DNA of 64,000 nt. Origin: Phlegmacium glaucopus (lineage: Eukaryota > Basidiomycota > Agaricomycetes > Agaricales > Cortinariaceae). How positions within the stretch are numbered: position 1 is the stretch's first letter; the number at the start of each line of letters is the position of its first letter. The position numbers were made by a program, and so were the translations under genes. The notes below the pieces were generated by a model that saw nothing but the letters and a program-made list of their open reading frames with translations, did not search any database and was not told the DNA's origin. Of the stretch, positions 46,529-57,525 are shown piece after piece. The stretch is from contig MU130366.1 of assembly GCA_015039465.1 (NCBI GenBank), positions 124,490-188,489 of the forward strand, given 5' to 3'.

Positions 46529-47677
46529 ATGTCAAAGCGTTCTCGAGCAGTCGACTCTCGTTTAGAAGCTATTAACTCGGCTTTCGAAACACTGTTTGCA
46601 ATCACTGATACTTCCAAGGCTGCAGATGGTGTTACTGTGGGCGTCCTTAAGCACTTGAAACATCAGGCGCTTTCTGCAGCAACTGAAAAAGAGGAGCTCA
46701 TCCACAAGGCTGCAAGGGAGTTCACCCTCGAAGAAGCAGTTCAAGACTTTGGCCTGATCTACAGCTCGGAAATGGATGAGACAGCAAAACACTGGTGGAT
46801 CATTGAGGTGTTGCCAGAGGTCAAGGCATTTCAGCCATCGGCAGGCCTTGGTAAGGTTTCTACCTGATCTTCTTGAACCATGCAATGACAGGTGGCTGGA
46901 CTAGTGTCACTTCTGAGAAACTACAGTGGAATCTATGATCGATCGAGTGAGGCAGCATGTAGAATTGCTGTGGACTTCCTTCTATGCGAGTGTATAGCGG
47001 TATTGGTGAGTTGGCTACATATTTTGTTGGAGGTTCTACTTAAACACAAGAGACTTCAGCGAGGCAAGGTTTCTGGCATTTCACCAACTCAGCCAACTGA
47101 GGATGGCCGACGAACACCAACACCTTGGGATACTGTCAAAGTACACTGCGAAGTTTCATTCAGCCACTCAATTAATCCTGTACCAATAATCTCCAAGAAG
47201 ACCATTGTTGGTGGTCGTGTTGATCATGGTGTTGGAATTATGATGAGATCTAGGAAGGCTGCTAACCGCCGCTTCCACTCACTTTTACTCTGTGTCGAGG
47301 CCAAAGTGGAGGGCAGTATTCTCAGCGCTTTAGCCCAACTCGTGGTGTATCTTGCATGTCTCCGTCAATCACGTGTCAACAGAGGACGAAGCGACACTTC
47401 AGTCTATGGCGTTGCGACAGATGGCCTCTTATACATCTTCTTGACTATTACACATGAAGGGGTCCTCAAGCAGAGCAAGCAGTTTGATATCATGCGAGGA
47501 GACTTGCCAACTGTGTTGGGGTGCTTGAAGTACATCTTGGAGATTGCGATATTTATGACCCCAACTTCGACGCCGGAGAAGGGAATGTTGATGACAAGTG
47601 ACGAGTTGGAGGCTGATGCTGATGATCCAATTGATCTGGATGACACTCCCTATTTGCAGCACGACGAAGAAGAATGA
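46529..47677 (+). CDS. PD-(D/E)XK nuclease-like fungal protein, exon structure or frame uncertain
   Basis: The C-terminal half carries a restriction-endonuclease-like core: INPVPIISKKTIVGGRVDHG (Asp), LLLCVEAKVEGSI (the E-x-K pair), LAQLVVYLACLRQSR and YGVATDGLLYIFLTITHEG. This is a fungal family I recall from agaricomycetes, related to nuclease-type accessory domains. The N-terminal exon (46529 to about 46855) encodes MSKRSRAVDSRLEAINSAFE and onward. The middle is unclear. 46919-46991 reads VESMIDRVRQHVELLWTSFY and 47050-47160 reads SEARFLAFHQLSQLR in one frame, but the core starts in another near 47165. Either an unusual intron or a small indel separates them. If an indel, the gene is dead. 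The MITE immediately upstream may have replaced part of its promoter. Confidence 0.5.
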
Positions 47678-48422
47678 AGTTCACTCTAGTAATAAATGCC
47701 CTTGTATTGTAACCACTTTCGTTCATCTGATTATATGCGCCGTTCAAATACAAAGTCCACCTAAATTTGAACAACTTTGGGGGTCAGATACAAAGTCAGT
47801 CTTCTTTGTTCAGCCATGCCTACATATGTTGAAATATATGAGTATCACCCGTTGATTGTTGTCCACGTATTTTATCTTATCGTTTTTCATTATCTATCAT
47901 TTCGGGTCATAGAGTACATTACATAATCACGTTCGTTTAGTCACCGATTTATTTTTCTACAAGTCTCAACTTTCATTCTAAAGTTGAGACGTGAGTTCAC
48001 TCGTTTATTACATTAATTACTTCATCTAACATATATCTAGTTACTATTTCTTTGCTCTAGGTATAATGATTAATATACAAACTTTCATTCTAAAGTTGAG
48101 ACTTACTATTTCTTTGCTCTAGCTGCGAAATATTCCAACAACATACTCACAGGATACCTTTCCCTACGCAACAATAAACAATCCCCTAGCTCAAAAACTT
48201 TGGCTGCCGCCGCGTCGGTCTCTTACCACAAATCGCAGGCAAAGCATCACCCAATACTATACGACAGACGCATCCCAATCAATAAGGGTGTGAACAGGAG
48301 CACCATCACATTGCCCACTTCCCTCTACCATCCCGTCTTCCAGCAATGGCGCGTTCAAGCTGCTGATCGCAATTTGGAGGTTCCCGACACCGTCATTGCA
48401 GGCAGCAGCAACAGCAAGGCTC
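47678..48422. other. Intergenic region with a hairpin duplication and a possible coding remnant
   Basis: 47963-47990 is a perfect 11-bp stem (GTCTCAACTTT/AAAGTTGAGAC) with loop CATTCT. Its 3' half and the word TTACTATTTCTTTGCTCTAG recur at 48080-48122. 48340-48395 encodes FQQWRVQAADRNLEVPDTVI, which looks like the N-terminus of the next gene in a different frame. Confidence 0.6.
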
Positions 48423-49664
48423 ATGGATGCCGCTTCCATCCCATATCCAAACGAGAACAACTTTAAAGATGCCACTCGTCCACATCTGCAGGATGCACTT
48501 AACCACAGTGTTATAAGCATGAATAATGCAGACCTCACAGCATCCAATGGCCAGTCAATTATTGAAGCCACTTATGGCGAAGGTGGTCTTGGTCGCAGCG
48601 TCCCAGTCATGTTCGACGACGACGACGACGAGGAAAAGCAGGACTGCGCAGACTCCAGACAAGATGCCACGACGCAAGCTGCCTTTTCCATGAAACATGC
48701 TTGGTTTGATAAGGATGTAGGCTCCTATTTAGCTCCTTTGATGCTGCAATTCATTTTCTATTTTCTTTTTGTCCAGCTTAAGGACTTCCGCAATATCGGA
48801 TGCTGTCCATCCTTCCTAATCAGCTTCAGTGGCCCCCACATGGTTATTTCAGCTGCTGTGCTCCCCGATAAACTTATCATCGAGCGGTTGGCGATGTTAT
48901 GGGTGGGACATAGCACAACTCACGACGACGACCATGTGCGCCATATATCCCGCCACCTTCATGCGCTCTCCCTTTCCATCCAAGAACTCAAGGATTGGTA
49001 TACCACCCTTAAGAACGCTGTACTTTTCGATGAAGAGACCAAGAAACCGTCTAACCATCCTCGATTCTACCCATTCGCGCATCGCTACTTGTCCGGCAGT
49101 ACTATGGTTGAATTCGAGTACATTTGCGCCCTCCAACCAAACTTGTCTACCTGCGTAACTTTTCGCGGACGCATCAAGGGAAGCGTCGATGAAAACGAGA
49201 TTGTCATCAAGTTCGTCCAGCGGTACTCTCCCGAGGTGCACGAGATCCTCGCAAAGGCTGGCCTGGCGCCCGCCCTTCTATTTTACGGACCCGTTGATTC
49301 CAATGTCGATTACGGAAACTGGAAGATGGTCGTGATGGAGTATCTCGAAGGGAAGCCTTCGTACGAGGGCGATCGCCACAGAGATCCGGATGTGTCGAAG
49401 AAGGTTTTGGAGTCTATCAAGGTTGTGCATTCCGAGGGCTACGTCCTTGGCGATGTGCGTCCGCCGAATGTGATGATTGGCTTGGATGACGAAGTCAAGC
49501 TGATCGACTTCGATTGGGCGGGCAAGGGAGGGGTCGTTCGGTACCCCGCGTTCATGTCGGATGGCATCTGGACGGAGGGCATTGAACCGATGGTGAAGAT
49601 CGAGAAGAGCCATGATCTTGATATGTACAATAAATGGTTCTCTCCCAACTCGCCTCGCAAATGA
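48423..49664 (+). CDS. Atypical protein-kinase-like protein (fungal crinkler/FunK1-like fold)
   Basis: The first ATG in frame gives 413 residues. The C-terminal half has kinase subdomains: VTFRGRIKGSVDENEIVIKF (Lys in IVIKF), MVVMEYLEG (hinge), VVHSEGYVLGDVRPPNVMI (catalytic Asp and Asn) and VKLIDFDWAG (metal-binding Asp, DFD in place of DFG). The N-terminal half has SFSGPHMVISAAVLPDKLII, seen in a basidiomycete-expanded family with crinkler-like kinase domains. The open frame extends upstream without ATG as QAAATARLM. The codons before it (EVPDTVIA, 48379-48402) look homologous but lie in another frame, with a GCAGCAGCA run at the switch. A one-base slip there may have shortened the protein. 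Confidence 0.6.
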   Translation: MDAASIPYPNENNFKDATRPHLQDALNHSVISMNNADLTASNGQSIIEATYGEGGLGRSVPVMFDDDDDEEKQDCADSRQDATTQAAFSMKHAWFDKDVGSYLAPLMLQFIFYFLFVQLKDFRNIGCCPSFLISFSGPHMVISAAVLPDKLIIERLAMLWVGHSTTHDDDHVRHISRHLHALSLSIQELKDWYTTLKNAVLFDEETKKPSNHPRFYPFAHRYLSGSTMVEFEYICALQPNLSTCVTFRGRIKGSVDENEIVIKFVQRYSPEVHEILAKAGLAPALLFYGPVDSNVDYGNWKMVVMEYLEGKPSYEGDRHRDPDVSKKVLESIKVVHSEGYVLGDVRPPNVMIGLDDEVKLIDFDWAGKGGVVRYPAFMSDGIWTEGIEPMVKIEKSHDLDMYNKWFSPNSPRK

Positions 49665-50202
49665 TTATTTCTCGATTTTCCCCTCTGTAATCCACTGTTA
49701 CCCCACACTTTGTATTAGACTTGCAAGCATTTCTTCGGGAATTTCAGACCTGTACATAACTCTTATGTATTTTATTTCTCCAGCAATTCAAAGTTCTTGT
49801 GACTGCTCTGATTCTTTCTTTTTTCTATGCCCATGCCCCAGATCTGTCCAGTTTGAATTTGTTCCTTCTCCAGTTCTGGGACAAGTTGTAAAATGTTGTT
49901 TAACTCCGCTTATTAAATATAAATAAATTGAAAGTTCCTGATAAAAAAAACAAAAAGCAAAACCCAGGGAAAAAAGCCGGGACAATTTAGCTTTAACGTA
50001 TGTAAGGCTTGGCAGCAAGCCAATTGGGAGTACAAGATCAGTATACCGTGCCTGGACGAATCCATAAAAAATTAATTGAGATTGAAGGACAATCCATCCT
50101 TCTCACATGGACTATATCCATAGGTATATAAAACAAAGGAAAGAAGGGAATTATATATTATTCAATCCAAGTACGGGCGTAATTCAACGAACAGTGGAAG
50201 TG
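49665..50202. other. Convergent 3' flanks of the kinase-like and BTB1 genes
   Basis: No gene. AT-rich, with several AATAAA-like words near 49915-49925 that could serve 3' end formation. Confidence 0.5.
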
Positions 50203-51369
50203 CTAGTATTCAATATGAAAAGGGACCTGTAAATCATGTATTAGATTTTAGCAAATTATGACGCTCAATCCCAAACAAAGTCCAATACACACCTGGGATA
50301 CACCTTCATCGATTTTTTCAGAAAGGAGGGCGGCGAATTCGACTAATTCTTCATAACCACGTTCCGCGCAATGATAACAGTCTTGGGAAGCGATTACTGA
50401 CCGCATGTCACGAAGTGTTGAGGGCGTCTGCGCTACAAGGCCGCATGGGGTGTGAAATAACATGCTGCAAACTTCATCCATATACTTATCCCACCAGCCC
50501 ACCCATGTGGCACCACCGGATAATAGGGACCTCTTGCTTTCAGGCTCATCCTTGTGCCAGTGGGAGGTAGAAGTAACAGGATCGTCATCGTCATCGTCAT
50601 CGTCATCGTCGTCATCGTCGTCATCGTCATGCAGCCGATTGGCGAACACGAATTCCGAGCCATTTGGACGGGTTCTAGCCCATCGTAGATCATCCTCATC
50701 AATACACTGACGTGCACGTAAGACGCATCGAACATGGTAATCCCATAGATGTTGAAGGGCAAATGCGCTGATGTGTTTGAGGTCATCACTTTTTTTCCGG
50801 CCGTACAAAGATACCCGCAACGTCTTTTTAGCTGCTTCAATGGCCAACTTTTCTAGTCGAAATCGGACCGCAATCGCAAATAGTTTGAAAGGTTCCGATT
50901 CTATGAGCTTCGTGGTCCCAGAGGACAGCATAGTTTTCTCCACAAGATCGGCAATGAAGCCCATGCTGTATCTATCCGCCATTTCCAGCGTGGTTCGTAC
51001 ATCATCCAACGATGTAATTGATCTCATACATCTGGGATCGCACCACGAGAGGAGGCAACGTAAATGGTGGCCATCATCACTGATAGAAATGCAAGGCCGG
51101 TTATCATGAAACACTTGTTCGGCATTGTTATGGACCATGAAAATCCCCTCGAAGACGGAGGATAATCTGGATAAGAGAGAGAGTAGTGGGCTGTGAACAT
51201 AGAAATGTATGCCGTCAGAGGAACGAATGATAAAGTCGGCCTTTGGATCGTCGAAAGGGGGTGACGCAGTAGTAGTCTTAGTAGAACCGGAGGAATCCAT
51301 GGAAGGGGAGTGCTTAGCGACATCTGACAGTGGAGGAGCTGCAGCGCTACCGGTAGTACCAGTGGACAT
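50203..51369 (-). CDS. BTB/POZ domain protein 1 of a tandem array
   Basis: Two exons (50293-51369 and 50203-50226) encode 366 residues. The BTB fold is near residues 40-155: PFDDPKADFIIRSSDGIHFYVHSPLLSLLS (given here as PFDDPKADFIIRSSDG then IHFYVHSPLLS), SVFEGIF and TLEMADRYSMGFIADL. An alpha-helical C-terminal region follows, with HISAFALQHLWDYHVRCVLRA and a Cys pair in DCYHCAERGYEEL. The second exon adds VPFHIEY. BTB proteins of this fungal type are uncharacterised; BTB folds usually mediate dimerisation or link substrates to Cullin-3. This member differs from its neighbours by a run of about 16 Asp encoded by a GAT/GAC triplet array (50581-50632). Confidence 0.85.
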
Positions 51370-51473
51370 CGTGGTTTAGGTATAACACGAACACGTTGGC
51401 ATGCATAAGTCTCTTAGTGAAGGCAGACACCGTTATCGATAGGCTGACTCATGTTATGGGGCTGGTCAAGAGT

Positions 51474-51988
51474 CTAGACCCTATTAGCGCCCCAAAAAAA
51501 GAACTTGGTCTGCAGGCCACTGTATACTGTCGGAGATGAGATCGGCGTCTGGATCGTCGACAAGCAGTAGTATTTTGCGATTAGGTTAATTTGATCACTT
51601 CGCAAATTAGGTGATTGTGTAGTAGTAATCAAATCTAACATACTAACCTGGTCGTCGTTCCCTAATCTCTGCGCTGTCGTGTCGCCTAACTCCACGTGTG
51701 AAGAACGAAAGCGAGTGAATGAAAAATGCGAATGGATTTGTTGGAGCAGAACTTCGTGAATGAGATAAAACGTGGCGACGAGCAAGGTTGAAGCTGGGAA
51801 TTAACGACTGGGTCTATGGGCCTGCGTAGTACAGAAATAAGGAATGAACTTGTCACGTGATGGTGATGCCTACCTCCAACTCTTAGTAGTATCGGGGGAA
51901 TCCATGGGCGGCAGTGGCCCAGCGATATCTGACGGGAGAACGCTGCCAGTGTGAAGAATAAAAAGATAAAATTAAAGGATGTGGACAT
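51474..51988 (-). pseudogene. N-terminal relic of a further BTB gene
   Basis: From 51988 the minus strand repeats the start of BTB1 (ATGTCCAC, then LPSDIAGPLPPMDSPDTTKS against LSDVAKHSPSMDSSGSTKT). After unrelated sequence, 51575-51525 reads VDDPDADLISDSIQ against FDDPKADLIIRSSD. No BTB core remains. It marks a partly deleted array member. Confidence 0.55.
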
Positions 51989-52429
51989 CGTGGTTTAATA
52001 TCCTGCATTTTAAGGACTCCGTTATGGATAAGCTGACCACAGTCTAAAGTCCAGATCTGATCTGATCAAAGTCTCGGATTGGAGTGTTTGTTCATGTTTT
52101 CCGGGCGCTTAAAGGACACTGCCAAGTATCAGTGAATCATACAAATTGTTGGTCGGAACAGATCCATTTTGTTTTTCGGTCTGTAATTTACTGGCGGGCA
52201 CAGGTGAAAACTCGATATTTGTCATTTCGGAAGACTTATAAGAGTTATCTAGAGAGTGACGGGCACCGAATTCCAAACCAGCCGTACCCGACGCTAATTA
52301 TAAAGGAACTAGGTTCATTTGCCACATGTAGAGAAAATCTTTCTTCTCCCTTCTTTCATCTTTAAGCGTTTATTTCACAGTGCGCTAGACCCTAATTGAT
52401 TCCTGATGATTGTTGTCTCGTTTTAATTG

Positions 52430-52632
52430 AAAAATAATGGATCGCGTTCAAGTTTGAGTATTAATCCTAATATTACATTCAACGTCCTGGAGTCACGAAA
52501 GCACATTACTATACAAGGAACTGTCCATGATATTTTACTTCAAGATTTCGGCGTTGTAGCCCACTTTCCTTCATTCACCGGTGTCCGTAACTCACTGATC
52601 GTCGGTCGAGTTTTGTCATTTTCGAGCAGCGT
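52430..52632. repeat. Duplicated intergenic unit of the BTB array (copy 1)
   Basis: TTTTAATTG, CCTAATATTACATTCAAC, ACTATACAAGGAACTG, CCATGATATTTTACTTCAAG, TTCACTGGTGTCCGTAA-like and CTGATCGTCGGT words recur in the same order at 54255-54515 and 56195-56420. The array therefore grew by duplicating a unit of gene plus intergenic DNA. Confidence 0.8.
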
Positions 52633-52645
52633 CGTAACTCCTAGT

Positions 52646-52951
52646 TTTTTGTTTTTGTTTTTGGTGTTAATTTAAGTCTTAGAGGGCGTAGCCCCAAGCA
52701 GACGTTACAAACTCGTTTCAAACCAAACTACCAGGCCCCTAGTGCCTTGTCCCTTTCCCCCACCTCCCGATGCACTAACGAGGTACGCCCGAAGCGATCC
52801 GATCCCCTAATTAGCCCGGCACAGAAACGCCGTTTTCAGGAGCATGGTTTGACGTGTAGTGGGTAGCTGTTTATTGCCTCGGTTCCCGATGTCTGAGAAA
52901 TTAAAGAATCCCTCTGTCTTTTCAGTACCCGACTGACTGGCAGGCCGCCTA
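52646..52951 (-). mobile_element. SINE-like retroposon (306 bp) with A-rich tail and 13-bp target duplication
   Basis: Compared with the equivalent site beside BTB3 and BTB4, this copy has 306 extra bases flanked by a 13-bp direct repeat with one mismatch: CGTAACTCCTAGT at 52633-52645 and CGTGACTCCTAGT at 52952-52964. On the minus strand the insert ends in CAAAAACAAAAACAAAAA, a retroposon tail. It has no coding capacity and no clear tRNA-type promoter at its head. The right duplication includes the BTB2 stop codon, so the insert forms the start of the BTB2 3' UTR. Confidence 0.8.
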
Positions 52952-52959
52952 CGTGACTC

Positions 52960-54059
52960 CTAGTATTCAACTTTGAAAGGGATCTATAGATCGCATAATC
53001 AGTGTTAGCCAATCATATATAGAGTATGTATGCCCGGGTCATATATGACTAAACACTAACGAAACTAGTGTTACATACCTTGGACACAACCTCCTCAATT
53101 TTGTTGGAAAAGTATTCGCGGACTTCATTTAGTCTTTCATAACCGTATTCCTTACACTGATTACACTTGTCGCGGGATATTGACTGCTGCATCACACCGG
53201 TTGGCGAGAGACGTGGGACGCTGAAACCACTTGGGTGTTCATTTAACGTAAACAGCATCATCTCGACATAGCAAGACCACCAATGAGCTGTGTCCGCATT
53301 GGAAAGCCACAAAGCTCTGTTATCCACTGTTAACAACCTTGTTAACGAAAAGTACTCGACGCCATGGGTATGTGGCTGTTCTTCAGCTTTCTTGTATGAC
53401 ATTAGAAGGTGGGCCACCGCCTTCATGTCCTGAGCCCACGAGTCACTCGCAAGGTGTGCTCGTAGAGTAATCCTACATTTAAAATGGTAATTATGAAGGT
53501 TTTGAAGGGCGAATGCGGATATGTGTTCGAGCTGTGGAGAGTTGAAGTACGCAAGTGATACTCGTAGTGTTGCTTGGGCCGCTCTTCGTGCTACATCGTC
53601 TAATCGAAAGCGGATGGCAATTGCAAATACCCTGAGAGGCTCAGATTCTACAGAATCATGGGCCAATAGATCATTCTGAGCACGTGCGGAGATGGAATTC
53701 ATGTGGTATTTATCTGCCATTTCCAACGTCATCGTTAAATTGTCCAATGATGGTGATGGTCTCTTGCATCTAGGATCGCACCACGAAAGCAGACAAAGTA
53801 GGTGGCGACTGTGATCACTGACAGTCAGACGGGGGCGGTCTTCGTAGACTTCCTGAGAAGTGTTATCAGGCAGTGCAAGCATGCCTTCAAACATGGGAGA
53901 GACGATGGAGAGTAGCGATTTGTGAACATAGAAATGTATATTATCGGAGGAACGAATAATCAAATCAGCTTTAGGGTCGTCGAAAGGAAAAGAAGCAGTC
54001 GTAGGAGGCTTAGTATCGCAACCAACGAGGGAAGCAGACTGATCAATATCTGAGGCCAT
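52960..54059 (-). CDS. BTB/POZ domain protein 2 of the tandem array
   Basis: Exons 53079-54059 and 52960-52983 encode 334 residues. The BTB domain (residues about 22-130) has PFDDPKADLIIRSSDNIHFY, VHKSLLSIVSPMFEGML, LLSWCDPRCKRPSPSLD and TLEMADKYHM. The C-terminal part keeps HISAFALQNLHNYHFKC, SDSWAQDMKAVAHLL and DKCNQCKEYGYERLNEV. The last exon gives IPFKVEY. It is close in sequence to BTB3 and BTB4 and less so to BTB1. A retroposon lies immediately after the stop. Function unknown; dimerisation through BTB is inferred. Confidence 0.87.
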
Positions 54060-54522
54060 CGTGGTTTATGGCAGATGCTGCAAGTGCACAGGCTGTGCCA
54101 GCGCATCCGTATTTATACATCACGCCACGAACCTGAGGCAATCTAGGTTCAATCAAATCCCCGTGGACGAGCCTGGTACTATATCTTCGTTCCAACAGAG
54201 GGTATGGACTTCGGGGACCAAGAGTATTTTCAAGTTAATCACGCCCACCAGACCGTTTTAATTGCAAAATAATGAGTAATATTATCACTTGAGTATTCAA
54301 GTTACATAAAATTTTAACCCTAATATTACATTCAACTTCCTGGAAATCACATTACTATACAAGGAACTGAGTCTGCAAAGGCTCAAGCGCTCAGGCTCAA
54401 GCTGTTCCATGATATTTTACTTCAAGATGTTGGAGTTGTAGGCCACTTCCCTTCGTTCACTGGTGTCCGTAATTCACTGATCGTAGGTTGAGTTCTGTAA
54501 CTTCCGAGCAGAGTCATGACCC

Positions 54523-55636
54523 CTAGTATTCAACGTTGAAAGGGACCTGTAGATCGGATAATCAATGTTAGCCAATCATATAGAGTATATATGCCCGGGT
54601 TACATATATACATATATGACTAAATACAAACGAAACTAGCGGTACATACCTTGGATACAACCTCGTCAATTCTGTTGGAAAGGTATTTGGAGACTTCTTT
54701 TAGTCTTCCATAACCATATTTTTTACACTGATTACACTTTTCGCGGGATAGTGACCCCTGTACCGCATCGGTTGTCCAGCGATGTTGGACGCTGAAACCA
54801 CTTGGCCATTCGCCTAACGCCAACGTCATCACCTCGACATGACCAGACCACCAATGAGCTGTGCCCCCATCAGAAAGCCAAAAAGCTCCTGTTAACGACC
54901 TCTTTAACGCAAAGTATTCGAGGCCATGGGTATGTGGCTGTTCTTCAGCTCCCTTGCATGACATTAGATGGTGGGCCACCCCTTCCATGTCCTGAGCCCA
55001 CGAGTCACTCGCAAGGTGTGCTCGTACAGCCGCCCTGCATTTATAATGGTAGTTGTGAAGGTTTTGAAGGGCGAATGCGGATATGTGTTTAAGCTCTGTG
55101 TAATTGTGGCAGCGTGACAATGATGCTCGTAGTGTTGCTGGGCCCGCTCTTCGTGCTACATCGTCTAATCGAAAGCGGATGGCAATTGCAAATACCCTGA
55201 GAGGCTTAGATTCTACAGAATCATGGGCCAATAGCTGCTTCTGAGCCCGTATGAAGATGGACTTCATGTCGTACTTATCGGCCATTTCCAACGTCATCGT
55301 TAAATTGTCCAATGATGGTGATGGTCTCTCGCATCTGGGATCGCACCACGAAAGTAGGCAAAGTAGATGGCGACTGTGATCACTGACGGTCAAATAGGGG
55401 CGGTCATCGTAGACTTCCTGAGAAGTGTTATCAGGCAGTGCAAGCATGCCTTCAAACACGGGAGAGATGATGGAGAGTAGCGACTTGTGAACATAGAAAT
55501 GTATATTGTCGGAGGAACGAATAATCAAATCGGCTTTAGGGTCGTCGAAAGGAAAAGAAGCGGTCCTAGTAGGCTCATCGCAACCAGCGAGGGAAGCAGA
55601 CTGATCAATATGTGACGAGGTGGGAAGGGCGGCCAT
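54523..55636 (-). CDS. BTB/POZ domain protein 3 of the tandem array
   Basis: Exons 54650-55636 and 54523-54546 encode 336 residues. The protein starts MAALPTSSHIDQSASLAGCD and carries the same BTB core and helical C-terminus as BTB2, including EKCNQCKKYGYGRLKEV and a terminal exon VPFNVEY. It has AGPATLRASL where BTB2 has AAQATLRVSL, and a shorter loop after LKRSLTG. Frame is open throughout. Spacing of stop codons (52960, 54523, 56429) reflects the duplicated unit. Confidence 0.87.
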
Positions 55637-55689
55637 TGTGGTTTATGACAAATGCTGCACAGTGCACAGGCTGTGCATCAGTATTTTTA

Positions 55690-56190
55690 CATCACGCCAC
55701 GAGCCTGAGGCAATCAGATCGATTATTAGACCTGTTCTAAGAGACTAGGCATCTTTATTTCTTGAAGGTGTGAATGCTGTGCGTGAACCAATGTTATGAC
55801 GGGCCGGGTCTTCATATCCAATGACTCGGAGTTTTCCGCGAATATTTTGTTGAGAGGGTAGAAAATAACAAATGATTAAAGTCAGGAAGGAGGCTGGAGC
55901 ATATCAAAAGGATGGATCTGGCCCTTTATGGAATGCTTAGCGCGAGGCGCGCAAATTATCACCAGGCATTGCACTAGCTGATCACGACGATGTCTGATTA
56001 CAAAATGGCTTTAGGATCAGAGTCAACCTAGTAAACTGATATATGCAATCTAGGGGCCAAGGTCTTGAAGGATATGTTAAAGCCAAGCCTCTGGAAGAGC
56101 TGGACCCTTAAATGAGTACATCTTCGTTCCAACAGAGGGTATGGACTTCGAAGACCAAGAGTATTTTCAAGTTAATCACGCCCACCGGAC
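55690..56190. repeat. Duplicated upstream unit of the BTB array
   Basis: Same order of sequence blocks as 57600-58115: GAGGCAATCAGATCGATTAT, GAGACTAGGCATC, GTGAACCAATGTTATGACGG, GCTTAGCGCGAGGCGCGCAA, AAGAGCTGGACCCTTAAATG and CCAACAGAGGGTATGGACTT. It marks the boundary of a recent segmental duplication that included a BTB gene. Confidence 0.85.
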
Positions 56191-56428
56191 CGTTTTAATT
56201 GCAAAATAACGGATCGTGTTTGAGTATTAACGTTTTAACCCTAATATTACATTCAACGTCCTGGAAATTACATTAATATACAAGGAACTGAGTCTGTAAA
56301 GGCTCAAGCTGTCCATGATATTTAACTTCAAGATGTCGGAGTTGTAGGCCACTTCACTTCGTTCACTGGTGTCCGTAATTCACTGATCGTCGGTTGAGTT
56401 CTGTCATTTTCGAGCAGAGTCGTGACTC

Positions 56429-57525
56429 CTAGTATTCAACATTGAAAGGGACCTGTAGATCGAATAATCAATGTTAGCCAATCATATATAGAGTATATAT
56501 GACTAAACACTAACGAAACTAGCGTTACATACCTTGGATACAACCTCCTCAATTTTACGGGAAAAGTATACCCAGACTTCATTTAGTCTTTCATAACCAT
56601 ATTTTTTACACTGATTACATTTGTCGCGGGATATTGACTGCCGTATACCACCAGTTGGCAAGGGAAGTGGGACGCTGAAACCACTTGGCCGATCGTTTAA
56701 CCTAAACATCATCACCTCGACATAATCAGACCACCAACGAGCTGTGTTCCCATTGGAAAGCCAAGAAGCTCTTTCATCCATTGTTAGCACCCTCTTTAAC
56801 GAAAAATACTCGACTCCATGGGTATGTGTCTGTCCTTTAGCTTCCTTGCATGACATTAGATGGCGGGCCGCCGCCTTCATGACCTGAGCCCACGAGTCAC
56901 TCGCAAGGTGTGCTCGTGCAGTCGTCCTACATTTAAAGTGGTAATTGTGAAGGTTTTGAAGGGCGAATGCGGATATGTGTTTAAGCTCTGGGTAATTGTG
57001 GCAGCGCGCCAATGATACTCGTAGTGTTGCTGGGGCCGCTCTTCGTGCTACATCGTCTAATCGAAAGCGGATGGCAATTGCAAATATCCTGAGAGGCTCA
57101 GATTCTACAGAATCATGGGCCAATAACTCCTTCTGAGCACGTGTGAAGATGGACTTCATGTCGTACTTATCGGCCATTTCCAACGTCGTCGTTAAATTGT
57201 CCAATGATGGTGATGGTCTCTTGCATCTAGGATCGCACCACGAAAGCAGGCAAAGTACATGGCGACTGTCATCACTGAGGGTCAGACAGGGGCGGTCATC
57301 GTAGACTTTCAGAGAAAGCCGTGAAAGCGCCTTATCAAACACGGGGGTGAGGATGGAGAGTAGAGACTTGTGAACGTAGAAATGTATATTGTCGGAGGAA
57401 CGAATGATCAGATCAGCTTTAGGGTCGTCGAAAGGAGGAGAAGCAGCAGCAGTCCTAGTGGGCTTATCGCAACCATCGAGGGAAGCAGACTGATCAATAT
57501 CTGACGGGGTGGGAAGAGTGGCCAT
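56429..57525 (-). CDS. BTB/POZ domain protein 4 of the tandem array
   Basis: Exons 56533-57525 and 56429-56452 encode 338 residues. The layout matches BTB2 and BTB3: PFDDPKADLIIRSSDNIHFY, VHKSLLSILTPVFDKAL, SWCDPRCKRPSPSLD, DKCNQCKKYGYERLNEV and terminal VPFNVEY. The loop after the first BTB helices is rewritten (SRLSLKVYDDRP instead of LPDNTSQEVYEDRP). Its upstream region (57600-58115) is duplicated at 55690-56190, upstream of BTB3. Confidence 0.87.
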
